A stretch of 11,564 bases of DNA, taken from positions 1 to 11,564 of the forward strand of contig JBQTHM010000052.1 of assembly GCA_052389895.1 (NCBI GenBank), in the 5' to 3' direction. The translations under genes were made by a program, and so were the position numbers. Each line of letters begins with the position of its first letter. Position 1 is the stretch's first letter. The notes beneath the pieces are model-generated. The model was not told the DNA's origin, did not search any database, and was given only the letters and a program-made list of their open reading frames with translations. This document shows positions 1-6,771 of the stretch, in pieces. Origin of the DNA: CAVVXX01 sp052389895. GTDB taxonomy: Bacteria; Pseudomonadota; Alphaproteobacteria; Micropepsales; Micropepsaceae.

Positions 1-1199
1 ACGACTGTCGTCCCTGTGTTCAGTCTATCGAGATAATCAGCCCACCATGCCATCATTCTGACGCGCTCGTCCCAATGTTCGCCACGCGCATAGGCACGGC
101 GAACGCCGTTGTTTTCAACATGGCCGAGCTGCCGCTCTATGGCATCGGGGTTCCATAATCCGCTTTCGTTGAGAAGTGTCGCGGCCGTCGCCCTAAAGCC
201 GTGCGACGTCATTTCGTCCGGGCCGTAACCAACGCGCCTTAGCGCAACATTCATCGTGTTCTCGCACAGCGGTTTGCGAATCGACCAAGTCGAATGGAAA
301 ACGTATTCCGATACGCCCGTTAGACTTTGCAGCTCGCGCAGAATGGCGCCGGCCTGCCGGCTGAGCGGCATTTTATGGGCACGCCGCATTTTGGTTCGCT
401 CCGCTGGAATGGTCCACAACGCGCCGTCTAGGTCGAATTCCGTCCATTTGGCAGCACGAAGCTCCCCTGGCCGCGGGAACAGCATCGCCATGAGCTGCAA
501 GGCCGCGCGTGTTGTTTTCTGCCCGGTAAACCCATCGATCGCCCGCAGCAGCGCCCCGAAGGCCTTGGGATCGGTAATGGCGGCATAGGACTTCGTTTTT
601 GGCGTCGCGATAGCCCCTCTGAGGGCAAGCGTGGGGTCGGCGTCCGCGCGGGCTGTAGCGACTGCGTAGCGGCATACGGCCCCGATGGTTGAGCGGAGCT
701 TGCGGGCGGTCTCGTAGCGTCCGCGACCTTCGACGCTACGCAAAACGGATAATATCTCGATGGGCCGGATCGAGCGCACCGTCATGGGGCCGAGCACCGG
801 TCTCGCGAATCCCAGCATCCATTCGATCTTTTCCAGCGTGGCGTCGGCGCGGCCTTCCCGGCGTAATTTCTCGACATATTCCTGTGCTACGATTTCGAAG
901 CTATCGCCAGGATATTCGCGTTCGATCCGCTGCAGACGCTTGCGGTGACAGGGATCGCCACCTTGTGCGAGCAACGCCTTGGCTTCGTCGCGCTTTCTTC
1001 GCGCTTCCGACAGCGAAACGTCGGGATACTTGCCTAGCGCCAGCAGTTTTTGCTTGCCGTGAAAACGATATGCAAAGCGCCACAGGCGTGAGCCGCGCGG
1101 CGCAGGAAACACCCAAAGCTGCAAACCGTTCATGTCCGAGAGCTTGTAGAGCTTCGGCGCTGGCTTCGCTTTGCGGCACGTGAGATCGGTAAGCGGCAT
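1..1199 (-). CDS. Tyrosine site-specific integrase, P4/DUF4102 type (3' end cut by window edge)
   Basis: This gene catalyses integration and excision of a genomic island. From the ATG at 1199 the frame is open for 399 codons to the window edge. The N-terminus (MPLTDLTCRKAKPAPKLYKL) and the stretch LLALGKYPDVSLSEARRKRD are typical of the DUF4102 arm-binding domain (about residues 1-85). The catalytic domain shows the expected set: Arg248 in RPGELRAAKW, His333 and Arg336 in HGFRAT, His360 in QLGH, and the nucleophile Tyr370 in VRRAYARGEHW. WADYLD follows close to the usual C-terminus, so only a short tail should be missing, given a family length near 400 residues. The gene starts 186 bp from the tRNA-Leu 3' end and reads away from it, the classic int-proximal arrangement. 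Family assignment is secure; the island cargo lies outside the window. Confidence 0.95.
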   Translation of the reverse strand, partial: MPLTDLTCRKAKPAPKLYKLSDMNGLQLWVFPAPRGSRLWRFAYRFHGKQKLLALGKYPDVSLSEARRKRDEAKALLAQGGDPCHRKRLQRIEREYPGDSFEIVAQEYVEKLRREGRADATLEKIEWMLGFARPVLGPMTVRSIRPIEILSVLRSVEGRGRYETARKLRSTIGAVCRYAVATARADADPTLALRGAIATPKTKSYAAITDPKAFGALLRAIDGFTGQKTTRAALQLMAMLFPRPGELRAAKWTEFDLDGALWTIPAERTKMRRAHKMPLSRQAGAILRELQSLTGVSEYVFHSTWSIRKPLCENTMNVALRRVGYGPDEMTSHGFRATAATLLNESGLWNPDAIERQLGHVENNGVRRAYARGEHWDERVRMMAWWADYLDRLNTGTTV

Positions 1200-1226
1200 G
1201 GCAGGAGCCTAAAACGAAGGGCTCCG

Positions 1227-1270
1227 CGTACCAACACCGAGGGCATCCGCGTACCAACAACGTACCAACA
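1227..1270. repeat. Three direct repeats CGTACCAACA upstream of the integrase
   Basis: CGTACCAACA occurs at 1227-1236, 1250-1259 and 1261-1270, with start-to-start spacings of 23 and 11 bp, near two and one helical turns. The first two copies extend to TCCGCGTACCAACA. They lie between the integrase start and the tRNA, where arm-type sites for integrase are expected. The function is inferred from position and spacing only. Confidence 0.6.
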
Positions 1271-1293
1271 ATTTTCGCGCGTTGCGCCGTTCA

Positions 1294-1312
1294 GCCATGT
1301 TCCGCCATGTTC
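1294..1312. repeat. Tandem direct repeat GCCATGTTC x2
   Basis: GCCATGTTC occurs at 1294-1302 and 1304-1312, a 10-bp period. It lies between the first repeat set and the tRNA end. It may be an excisionase or accessory protein site in the attachment region. No direct proof can be read from the sequence. Confidence 0.45.
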
Positions 1313-1384
1313 AGGAAATCGGCTTGTTCTCAATTACTTAGGCAACAAATTGTGATCGACTCGAATATATCCAAAACCGGCTGA

Positions 1385-1420
1385 TGGTGCCCAGAAGAGG
1401 ACTCGAACCTCCACGCCTCG
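1385..1420 (-). other. Probable island attachment site (tRNA-Leu 3' end)
   Basis: P4-type integrases commonly recombine at the T-arm and acceptor 3' end of tRNA genes, restoring the tRNA. Here the tRNA-Leu 3' end, including its encoded CCA, faces the integrase start, so the crossover most likely lies in this part of the tRNA. The exact core cannot be defined, because the second copy at the far island end is outside the window. Confidence 0.45.
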
Positions 1421-1469
1421 CGGCACTAGAACCTGAATCTAGCGCGTCTACCAATTCCGCCATCTGGGC
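1385..1469 (-). tRNA. tRNA-Leu (anticodon CAG)
   Basis: Read on the minus strand, the sequence folds as an 85-nt class II tRNA with CCA encoded. The acceptor arms GCCCAGA and TCTGGGC pair perfectly over 7 bp and are followed by discriminator A and CCA. The anticodon loop TTCAGGT, closed by CTAGA and TCTAG, places CAG at positions 34-36. The long variable arm and the T-arm sequence GGTTCGAGTCC are typical of tRNA-Leu. It reads CUG codons, which are abundant in GC-rich genomes. The gene is intact although an integrase gene abuts its 3' side. Confidence 0.96.
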
Positions 1470-1504
1470 ACGGCAGCGCCCGCCAAATTGCTCGCGGGCG
1501 GGCA

Positions 1505-1533
1505 TGTTTAGGAAGAGCACTTCCCCCTGTCAA
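1505..1533 (-). promoter_or_regulatory. Probable promoter of tRNA-Leu
   Basis: On the minus strand a perfect -35 box TTGACA (1528-1533) is separated by 17 bp from a weak -10 box TAAACA (1505-1510). The tRNA 5' end lies about 36 bp downstream. A GC-rich inverted repeat (GCCCGCC at 1478-1484, GGCGGGC at 1497-1503) falls in the short leader. Confidence 0.6.
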
Positions 1534-1617
1534 CGCGCGGGGGGCGCGCGCCTTTGGCCCATCGAATGTGATGAGCGTTTGCGCTAAGCAAAGCCCCGTC
1601 AGCATCGGTGCGCGCAG

Positions 1618-2589
1618 ATGATTACGACACCCATATCCGGCACGCGATTGGTGACCGTTTTCGGCGGCTCGGGATTTCTCGGCCGCAATCTCGTGCGCGA
1701 GCTTGCCAAGGACCGCTGGCGCATCCGCGTGGCCGTGCGCCGCCCCAACAGCGCCGACTTTCTCAGGCCGTCGGGCCGCGTGGGACAGATCCAGATCGTG
1801 CGCTGCAACGTGCGCAGCGATGACGACGTGCGCGCGGCACTCGCCCATGCCGATGCGACTGTGAACCTGGTGGGCATTCTGGCGCAATCGGGCAAGCAGC
1901 GATTCATGGCGCTGCACGCCGAAGCGGCCGGGCGCATCGCGCGGCGGTGCAGCGAGCTTGGCGTCGCCCATTTCGTGCACATCTCGGCGCTGGGCGTAAG
2001 CGAGGACGCGGCATCGCGCTACATGCAGAGCAAATGGGAAGGCGAATCCAGCGTGCGCATGGCGAACCCCGCTGCGGTCATCGTGCGGCCGTCGCTGATG
2101 TTCGGGCCCGACGACAATTTCTTCAACCGCTTCGCCTGGCTCGCGCGGTTGACTCCGGTGCTTCCCCTTTTCGGCGGCGGACGCACACGGTTTCAGCCAG
2201 TCTTCGTGGGTGACGTGGCGCAGGCCATCGTGCGCATCCTGGACGATCCCAACACGGCCGGAAAGATTTTCGAATTCGGCGGCCCGGAAGTGCTGACGTT
2301 CAAAGAAATCATGCAATATGTTTTGACCGAGACGAAGCGCAAGCGCCTTCTCGTGCCGCTCCCCTTTTTTATCGGGCGCCTGCAAGGCGCCGTACTGCAA
2401 TTCCTCCCCATGAAGCTGCTTACGCTTGATCAGATCCGCATGCTGGAAACAGATACGGTCGAAAGCGGCAACCATCCCGGTCTCAAAGAACTCGGCATCA
2501 CGCCGACGGCGATGGAAGCGATCGTGCCCGCCTATCTTTGGCGCTTCCGCAAGGCCGGACAGTTCGAAACGCCGCCCGCCTATAAATAG
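1618..2589 (+). CDS. NDUFA9-like NAD(P)-binding SDR protein (complex I NDUFA9 subunit family)
   Basis: This is an atypical extended SDR of the NAD-dependent epimerase type, 323 residues, most like the alphaproteobacterial family related to the mitochondrial complex I accessory subunit NDUFA9. The N-terminal Rossmann motif is GGSGFLG (residues 16-22). A YxxxK pair is present (Tyr135 and Lys139 in SRYMQSKWEGE), followed by VRPSLMFGPDDNFFNRF and PVFVGDVAQAI, characteristic of this family. No signal peptide or membrane helix is evident. In relatives the nucleotide probably has a structural role in complex I or quinone-related metabolism; no reaction can be assigned from sequence. The ATG at 1618 has no strong ribosome binding site, but it precedes the Rossmann strand by the usual distance. 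The 3' end overlaps uppP tail to tail. Confidence 0.88.
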   Translation: MITTPISGTRLVTVFGGSGFLGRNLVRELAKDRWRIRVAVRRPNSADFLRPSGRVGQIQIVRCNVRSDDDVRAALAHADATVNLVGILAQSGKQRFMALHAEAAGRIARRCSELGVAHFVHISALGVSEDAASRYMQSKWEGESSVRMANPAAVIVRPSLMFGPDDNFFNRFAWLARLTPVLPLFGGGRTRFQPVFVGDVAQAIVRILDDPNTAGKIFEFGGPEVLTFKEIMQYVLTETKRKRLLVPLPFFIGRLQGAVLQFLPMKLLTLDQIRMLETDTVESGNHPGLKELGITPTAMEAIVPAYLWRFRKAGQFETPPAYK

Positions 2590-3383
2590 ACGAGCCCGAG
2601 CAAGATCAGACCGAGCCCGATGCGATACCAGCCGAACGGCGCAAGCCCGTAGCGCCCCACAAAGGCGATGAACGTCTTCACCACCACATAGGCAATCGCA
2701 AACGACATGACGAAGCCAACCGCAATCACAAGCCCGCCGCTGAAATCGAGCACCGACCAGTTCTGGTACAGATCGTACGCGGAGGCGCCCAACATGGTGG
2801 GCACCGCAAGGAAAAACGTGAATTCGGCGGCCGCCTTGCGCTCCACGCCCAGAAGCTGCCCGCCCAATATCGTCGCACCCGAGCGCGACACGCCCGGAAT
2901 AACCGCGAGTACCTGGCACAGCCCGATTTCGAAACAGGTCCGCAACGGAAGATGGTCGCCATGGCGGTAGCGCGGCTTCGGCGCCATTCGCTCAAAAACT
3001 AAGATGATGATGCCGCCTAGGAGCGTTGTGACCGCGATCACGATAACAGCCGTAGCCGGTTCGAACAGCACGTTCTTTATAAACTTGTGCAACAGGGCGC
3101 CGCCCACGGCAGAAGGCAGAAAAGCAACCAGCACGCCCAGAACAAATTGGCGCGCGCGGGGATCGCTCGGCAAATTCACCGCAGCGTCCCAAAACTTTTG
3201 CCGGTACACGGCGACGACGGAGAGGATGGCCCCGAACTGGATGACGACCGGAAACACGCGGCCCGGCGGATCGAAGCCGATAAGCGCCTGCACCAAAAGC
3301 AGATGTGCAGTGGACGACACGGGCAGGAACTCGGTCAGGCCTTCGAGCAGCCCGAGCAGTATGGCATCCAGTATTTCCTGCAT
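2580..3383 (-). CDS. uppP: Undecaprenyl-diphosphate phosphatase UppP (BacA)
   Basis: This integral membrane phosphatase recycles undecaprenyl diphosphate to the monophosphate carrier used for peptidoglycan and other envelope polymers; it is linked to bacitracin tolerance. The 267 residues match the family length. The signature region EGLTEFLPVSSTAHLLL holds Glu14, Glu18, Ser24 and His27, and the second motif PGVSRSGATI holds Arg167; these are the known active-site elements. Several hydrophobic helices are evident (for example about residues 83-97, 110-130 and 217-237). The ATG at 3383 is supported because the usual N-terminus begins only a few residues before the first motif. The stop overlaps the last codons of the convergent NDUFA9-like gene by 10 bp. 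It is divergent from the copper ATPase with 67 bp between starts. Confidence 0.97.
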   Translation of the reverse strand: MQEILDAILLGLLEGLTEFLPVSSTAHLLLVQALIGFDPPGRVFPVVIQFGAILSVVAVYRQKFWDAAVNLPSDPRARQFVLGVLVAFLPSAVGGALLHKFIKNVLFEPATAVIVIAVTTLLGGIIILVFERMAPKPRYRHGDHLPLRTCFEIGLCQVLAVIPGVSRSGATILGGQLLGVERKAAAEFTFFLAVPTMLGASAYDLYQNWSVLDFSGGLVIAVGFVMSFAIAYVVVKTFIAFVGRYGLAPFGWYRIGLGLILLGLVYL

Positions 3384-3406
3384 TCCTACCCCGCGCGTGC
3401 GGCCCG

Positions 3407-3435
3407 ACTATGGCCGTTCCCCGCGCGCCCGACAA
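3407..3435 (-). promoter_or_regulatory. Possible promoter of uppP
   Basis: On the minus strand, TTGTCG (3430-3435) and CATAGT (3407-3412) are separated by 17 bp. Each matches the sigma-70 consensus at four or five of six bases. The predicted start of transcription would leave a short leader before the uppP ATG at 3383. No MerR/CueR-type dyad is visible in the 67-bp gap towards copA. Confidence 0.35.
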
Positions 3436-3450
3436 TGTTAGTTTGACGTC

Positions 3451-5814
3451 ATGGCACATGCACACGAGGCACTTGCGAAAGTCCGCGATCCTGTCTGCGG
3501 AATGAGCGTGGACCCCGCGACGGCCAAGGGCGGGCGCGTCACGCATGAAGGCGCGGACTACTATTTCTGCTCGCAGGGCTGCGCCGCAAAATTCCGCGCC
3601 GGCCCGGAGAAATATCTCGCACCACAGATGTCATCCCGGGCGAGCCCGGCGCATGCGACGGGCGAGACCCGGGACCCATCGGGCCGCTCCATCGTAGATC
3701 CCGGCTCGCGCACCGTTGACGCAGTGCTTGCCCGGGACGACGGCTCCGCCGTCGTCTACACCTGTCCGATGCACCCGCAAGTGCGGCAGGCCGGGCCAGG
3801 CTTCTGCCCCATCTGCGGCATGGCATTGGAGCCGCTGCATCCGGCGGCCGAGGAAGACACGAGCGAACTGCGCGACATGACGCGCCGCTTCTGGGTGAGC
3901 GCGGCACTCACCATACCTATTTTCCTTTCCGCCATGGCGCGAGAGTTCATGACGCCGAATTTTTCGCCTTCCGCACTTGTCTTGCTGCAATGGGGCGAGT
4001 TCGCGTTGGGCACGCCCGTGGTGCTATGGGGCGCGTGGCCGTTCTTCGTGCGCGGCTGGGCGGGTTTCCGGAATCTGAAACCGAACATGTTTTCGCTCAT
4101 CGCCATGGGCGTGGCGGCCGCGTACATCTCCAGCGCCGTCACCCTCGTCTTCGCCTTCGAAGGCCATGTGTATTTCGAAGCGGCTGGCGTCATCGTGACG
4201 CTCGTGCTGCTGGGCCAGGTTTTCGAACTGCGGGCGCGCGCGCGTACGGGCGCGGCGGTGCGTGCCCTCCTCAATCTCGCGCCCAAACAGGTGCGTAGGC
4301 GCGCCTCGTCAGGAGAAGAAATCGTGCCCTTGAGCGCGGTGGCACAGGGCGACGTTCTCGTTGTGCGCCCGGGCGAATCCGTGCCGGTGGACGGCAGCGT
4401 GCTGGAAGGTGAATCGGCGGTCGATGAATCCTTGCTGACGGGCGAGTCGCTTCCCGTCAGCAAGGCGCCCGGCGCGAAAGTGACGGGCGGGACACTGAAC
4501 GGCCAAGGCACGCTAGTCATGCGCGCCGAGCGCGTGGGCGCGGAAACGATGCTCGCCCGCATTGTCGCCCTGGTTGCCGAGGCACAACGCAGCCGGGCGC
4601 CCACGCAGGCGCTGGCCGACGCCGTCTCCGCCTGGTTCGTGCCGCTGGTGATCGCCGTTGCCATCATTGCGTTCTTCGTCTGGTACGCGTTCGTCTCGTT
4701 CGGCTTCGCACTGGTTGCGGCCGTTGCCGTGCTCATCATCGCCTGCCCTTGCGCACTCGGCCTTGCCACACCCATGTCGGTGATGGTGGCGGTCGGCAAA
4801 GGCGCGCAGGCGGGCGTGCTGGTGCGCGATGCGCAATCGCTGGAGCGGCTTGCCGCCGCCAACGCGCTGGTTATGGACAAGACGGGCACGCTCACCGAAG
4901 GCAAGCCCAAGGTGATCGCCGTGCGCGCGGCCGCGGGCGTGCGCGAGGACGAAGTGCTCGCGCTTGCGGCCGCCCTGGAAGCCAAAAGCGCGCATCCGCT
5001 GGCGCAGGCAATCGAAACGGCCGCCAAGGAAAAATCCCCGGTACTGCCGAAGGCCGAAAAATTCGAAAGCATCACTGGCCAAGGCCTGAAAGGAACGGTG
5101 GACGGAAAAACGGTCCTGGCCGGCCGGCCCGAACTGATGTCGAGCAACAGGATCGATCCTTCTCCGCTCCAAGCCGAAGCCGAACGCCTTCGCGAACAGG
5201 GCACGACCGCGATCTTCGTTGCGCGTGACGGCCAGCTTCTCGGCATTGTCGCTGCCAAGGATCCGCTGCGCGCGCACGCCCGCGAGCTGCTAGACGAACT
5301 GAAGCGCGGCGGCTTTGCCATCACGCTTGCCACGGGCGATGCGGAGGCAACCGCTCGCGCCATCGCGCGTGAAGCGGGGCTCGATGACGTGCTCGCAGGG
5401 CAGACGCCGCAGTCGAAGTCCGAACTCGTGCGCAAGCTGCACGCGCAGGGGCGCGTGGTCGCGTTTGCCGGCGACGGCGTGAACGACGCACCGGCGCTGG
5501 CCGCGGCTGACGTGTCCATCGCCATGGGCACGGGCTCGGACGCCGCCATCGAGGCAGCAGGCCTTACCCTGCTCAAGGGTGATCTTTCCGCGCTGGTGCG
5601 GGCGCACAGGCTCGCCCGCGCGGCAGTGGCAAACATGAAACAGAATCTGTTTTTTGCTTTCGTCTACAACGCGCTCGGCATTCCCGTTGCGGCCGGCGTG
5701 CTTTACCCCTTCACGGGAATGCTGCTGTCGCCCATGATTGCGGCGGCGGCGATGAGTTTTTCATCCGTATCCGTGATTGCGAACGCACTGAGATTACGCA
5801 CAGCACGCATATGA
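3451..5814 (+). CDS. copA: Cu+-exporting P1B-type ATPase with N-terminal YHS and heavy-metal-binding domains
   Basis: This inner-membrane pump exports Cu(I) using ATP. Its 787 residues contain, in order: a YHS domain (about 11-56; Cys16, Cys40, Cys44), a linker (about 60-98), a heavy-metal-binding domain YTCPMHPQVR..CPICGMALEP (103-128; Cys105, Cys119, Cys122), then the ATPase core. Core motifs are LTGES (actuator, near 330), the metal-site CPC (432-434), DKTGT with phosphorylated Asp476, the nucleotide-binding SAHP (513-516) and GDGVNDAP (674-681). FVYNALG (TM7) and MSFSS (TM8) with CPC indicate the P1B-1 Cu+/Ag+ class. No classical GMTCxxC HMA domain is present; YHS and HMBD replace it, as in a known subset of the family. 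The linker is encoded by a palindromic repeat. The stop overlaps the mtgA start (ATGA). Substrate class is inferred from membrane motifs. Confidence 0.95.
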   Translation: MAHAHEALAKVRDPVCGMSVDPATAKGGRVTHEGADYYFCSQGCAAKFRAGPEKYLAPQMSSRASPAHATGETRDPSGRSIVDPGSRTVDAVLARDDGSAVVYTCPMHPQVRQAGPGFCPICGMALEPLHPAAEEDTSELRDMTRRFWVSAALTIPIFLSAMAREFMTPNFSPSALVLLQWGEFALGTPVVLWGAWPFFVRGWAGFRNLKPNMFSLIAMGVAAAYISSAVTLVFAFEGHVYFEAAGVIVTLVLLGQVFELRARARTGAAVRALLNLAPKQVRRRASSGEEIVPLSAVAQGDVLVVRPGESVPVDGSVLEGESAVDESLLTGESLPVSKAPGAKVTGGTLNGQGTLVMRAERVGAETMLARIVALVAEAQRSRAPTQALADAVSAWFVPLVIAVAIIAFFVWYAFVSFGFALVAAVAVLIIACPCALGLATPMSVMVAVGKGAQAGVLVRDAQSLERLAAANALVMDKTGTLTEGKPKVIAVRAAAGVREDEVLALAAALEAKSAHPLAQAIETAAKEKSPVLPKAEKFESITGQGLKGTVDGKTVLAGRPELMSSNRIDPSPLQAEAERLREQGTTAIFVARDGQLLGIVAAKDPLRAHARELLDELKRGGFAITLATGDAEATARAIAREAGLDDVLAGQTPQSKSELVRKLHAQGRVVAFAGDGVNDAPALAAADVSIAMGTGSDAAIEAAGLTLLKGDLSALVRAHRLARAAVANMKQNLFFAFVYNALGIPVAAGVLYPFTGMLLSPMIAAAAMSFSSVSVIANALRLRTARI
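3630..3741. repeat. Palindromic repeat inserted in frame in the copper ATPase gene
   Basis: The ends GTCATCCCGGGCGAGC (3630-3645) and, on the other strand, GTCGTCCCGGGCAAGC (3741-3726) match at 14 of 16 positions. An inner dyad pairs GCGAGACCCGGGACC (3662-3676) with the region 3697-3710 (AGATCCCGGCTCGC). The nested-palindrome layout with TCATCCCGGG and GATCCCGG blocks resembles dispersed intergenic repeats of many alphaproteobacteria. Here it is translated as residues about 60-98, a low-complexity hydrophilic linker between the YHS and HMBD domains, with no stop codon in frame. Confidence 0.7.
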
Positions 5815-6590
5815 GCGCCGAAGATAATCCACAAAGGCCGGGAGGCGTTGCCGCCATCGATGCGGCACTACGGCGGTTTTTCCGGTCGCTGTGGAACCGG
5901 CGCGATCGAAAGTTTCCGTGGGTGCGCCGCACGTTCGTCGTGGCGATCATTGCGATCGTTATCGCGCCCACAATTCTCATCATGATCTACCGATTCGTGC
6001 CGCCGCCGTTCACGCCGCTCATGATCGGAACGGCGATCGAAGACGGCGTCGTGCACCAGAACTGGGTGCCGCTGGAAAAAATTTCGCCCTACCTTGTGAG
6101 AGCCGTCGTAGCGGCGGAAGACGAACGCTTCTGCACGCATTCCGGTTTCGACTGGGCGGCCATCGAACGCGCGCTCAAACATAACGAGCGCAACAAACGG
6201 CTCCGCGGCGCCAGCACGATAAGTCAGCAGACGGCGAAAAATCTTTTCCTTACGCCCGCGCGCAACTGGGTGCGCAAGGGCGCAGAGGCCTGGCTTACCG
6301 TGCTCATCGAGGCGCTGTGGCCCAAGCGGCGCATTCTCGAGACATATCTCAACGTGGTGGAATGGGGGCACAGGCGTTTCGGCGCCGAGGCAGCCGCGCG
6401 CGGCTATTTCGGCAAACCGGCTTCTCGCCTCAACGCCATGGAAGCCGTGCGGCTGGCCGCCGTGCTTCCCAGCCCCGACCGCTGGCGCGTGCATGCGCCG
6501 GGCCCCTATGTCGCCTCGCGCACAGACACGCTTATCTGGCGCGTTGCCGGCGTCAGCCGCGACGCGCTTTCCGCATGCGTGTATCGGTGA
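5811..6590 (+). CDS. mtgA: Monofunctional biosynthetic peptidoglycan transglycosylase MtgA
   Basis: This membrane-anchored GT51 glycosyltransferase polymerises lipid II into glycan strands. The 259 residues fit the family. A cytoplasmic basic N-terminus is followed by one membrane helix (about 41-60), then the catalytic domain. AAEDERFCTHSGFDW holds the catalytic Glu103. GASTISQQTAKNLFL (133-147) and KRRILETYLNVVEWG (172-186) are the further conserved GT51 blocks. There is no transpeptidase domain, so it is not a bifunctional class A PBP. The ATG overlaps the copper ATPase stop as ATGA, suggesting translational coupling, although the two functions have no obvious link. In pathway terms it is closer to uppP, which regenerates the lipid carrier released by this reaction. 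A hairpin repeat pair lies just downstream. Confidence 0.96.
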   Translation: MSAEDNPQRPGGVAAIDAALRRFFRSLWNRRDRKFPWVRRTFVVAIIAIVIAPTILIMIYRFVPPPFTPLMIGTAIEDGVVHQNWVPLEKISPYLVRAVVAAEDERFCTHSGFDWAAIERALKHNERNKRLRGASTISQQTAKNLFLTPARNWVRKGAEAWLTVLIEALWPKRRILETYLNVVEWGHRRFGAEAAARGYFGKPASRLNAMEAVRLAAVLPSPDRWRVHAPGPYVASRTDTLIWRVAGVSRDALSACVYR

Positions 6591-6613
6591 ATTCCTTTCT
6601 ATTTGATCGAGCT

Positions 6614-6721
6614 GCCCCCTCCGCCTCGCATTCGCTCGACACCTCCCCCAATGGGGGAGGATGAATACCAATCTCATGCTCCCCCTCTGGGGGAGCCGTC
6701 CGCGAAGCGGACTGAGGGGGC
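6614..6721. repeat. Inverted pair of GC-rich hairpin repeats, possible bidirectional terminator
   Basis: Two copies of one repeat family lie head to head. Copy 1 (6614-6664, + strand) begins GCCCCCTC and ends GGGGGAGGATGA. Copy 2 (6674-6721, read on the minus strand) begins GCCCCCTC and ends GGGGGAGCATGA. Each carries an 8-bp perfect hairpin with a 3-nt loop: CCTCCCCC/GGGGGAGG at 6642-6660 and GCTCCCCC/GGGGGAGC at 6678-6696. Copy 2 adds GTCCGC/GCGGAC at 6698-6712. The pair fills most of the gap between mtgA and the GST gene. Similar repeats are dispersed in many alphaproteobacteria. It could end mtgA transcription or stabilise the transcript, but no clear T-tract follows. Confidence 0.75.
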
Positions 6722-6771
6722 GTCAGAGAACAATTTTGAGTCAGCACGACAATTTGCTTTAGATTGCCTCC

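Noticed and set aside
1200..1384. CRISPR-like array suggested by the repeated CGTACCAACA motif
   Set aside because: The units are only 10 bp, with spacings of 23 and 11 bp and no regular spacers; they fit protein-binding sites in an attachment region.
1426..2919. Open frame of 497 codons on the minus strand across the tRNA, the NDUFA9-like gene and the end of uppP
   Set aside because: It runs through a tRNA and two recognised genes in other frames and has the His/Arg-rich composition of GC-rich antisense DNA.
3756..5636. Long open frame (626 codons) on the minus strand opposite the copper ATPase
   Set aside because: It is an antisense shadow of a clearly conserved gene, with low-complexity Ser/Ala/Arg-rich translation and no family motif.
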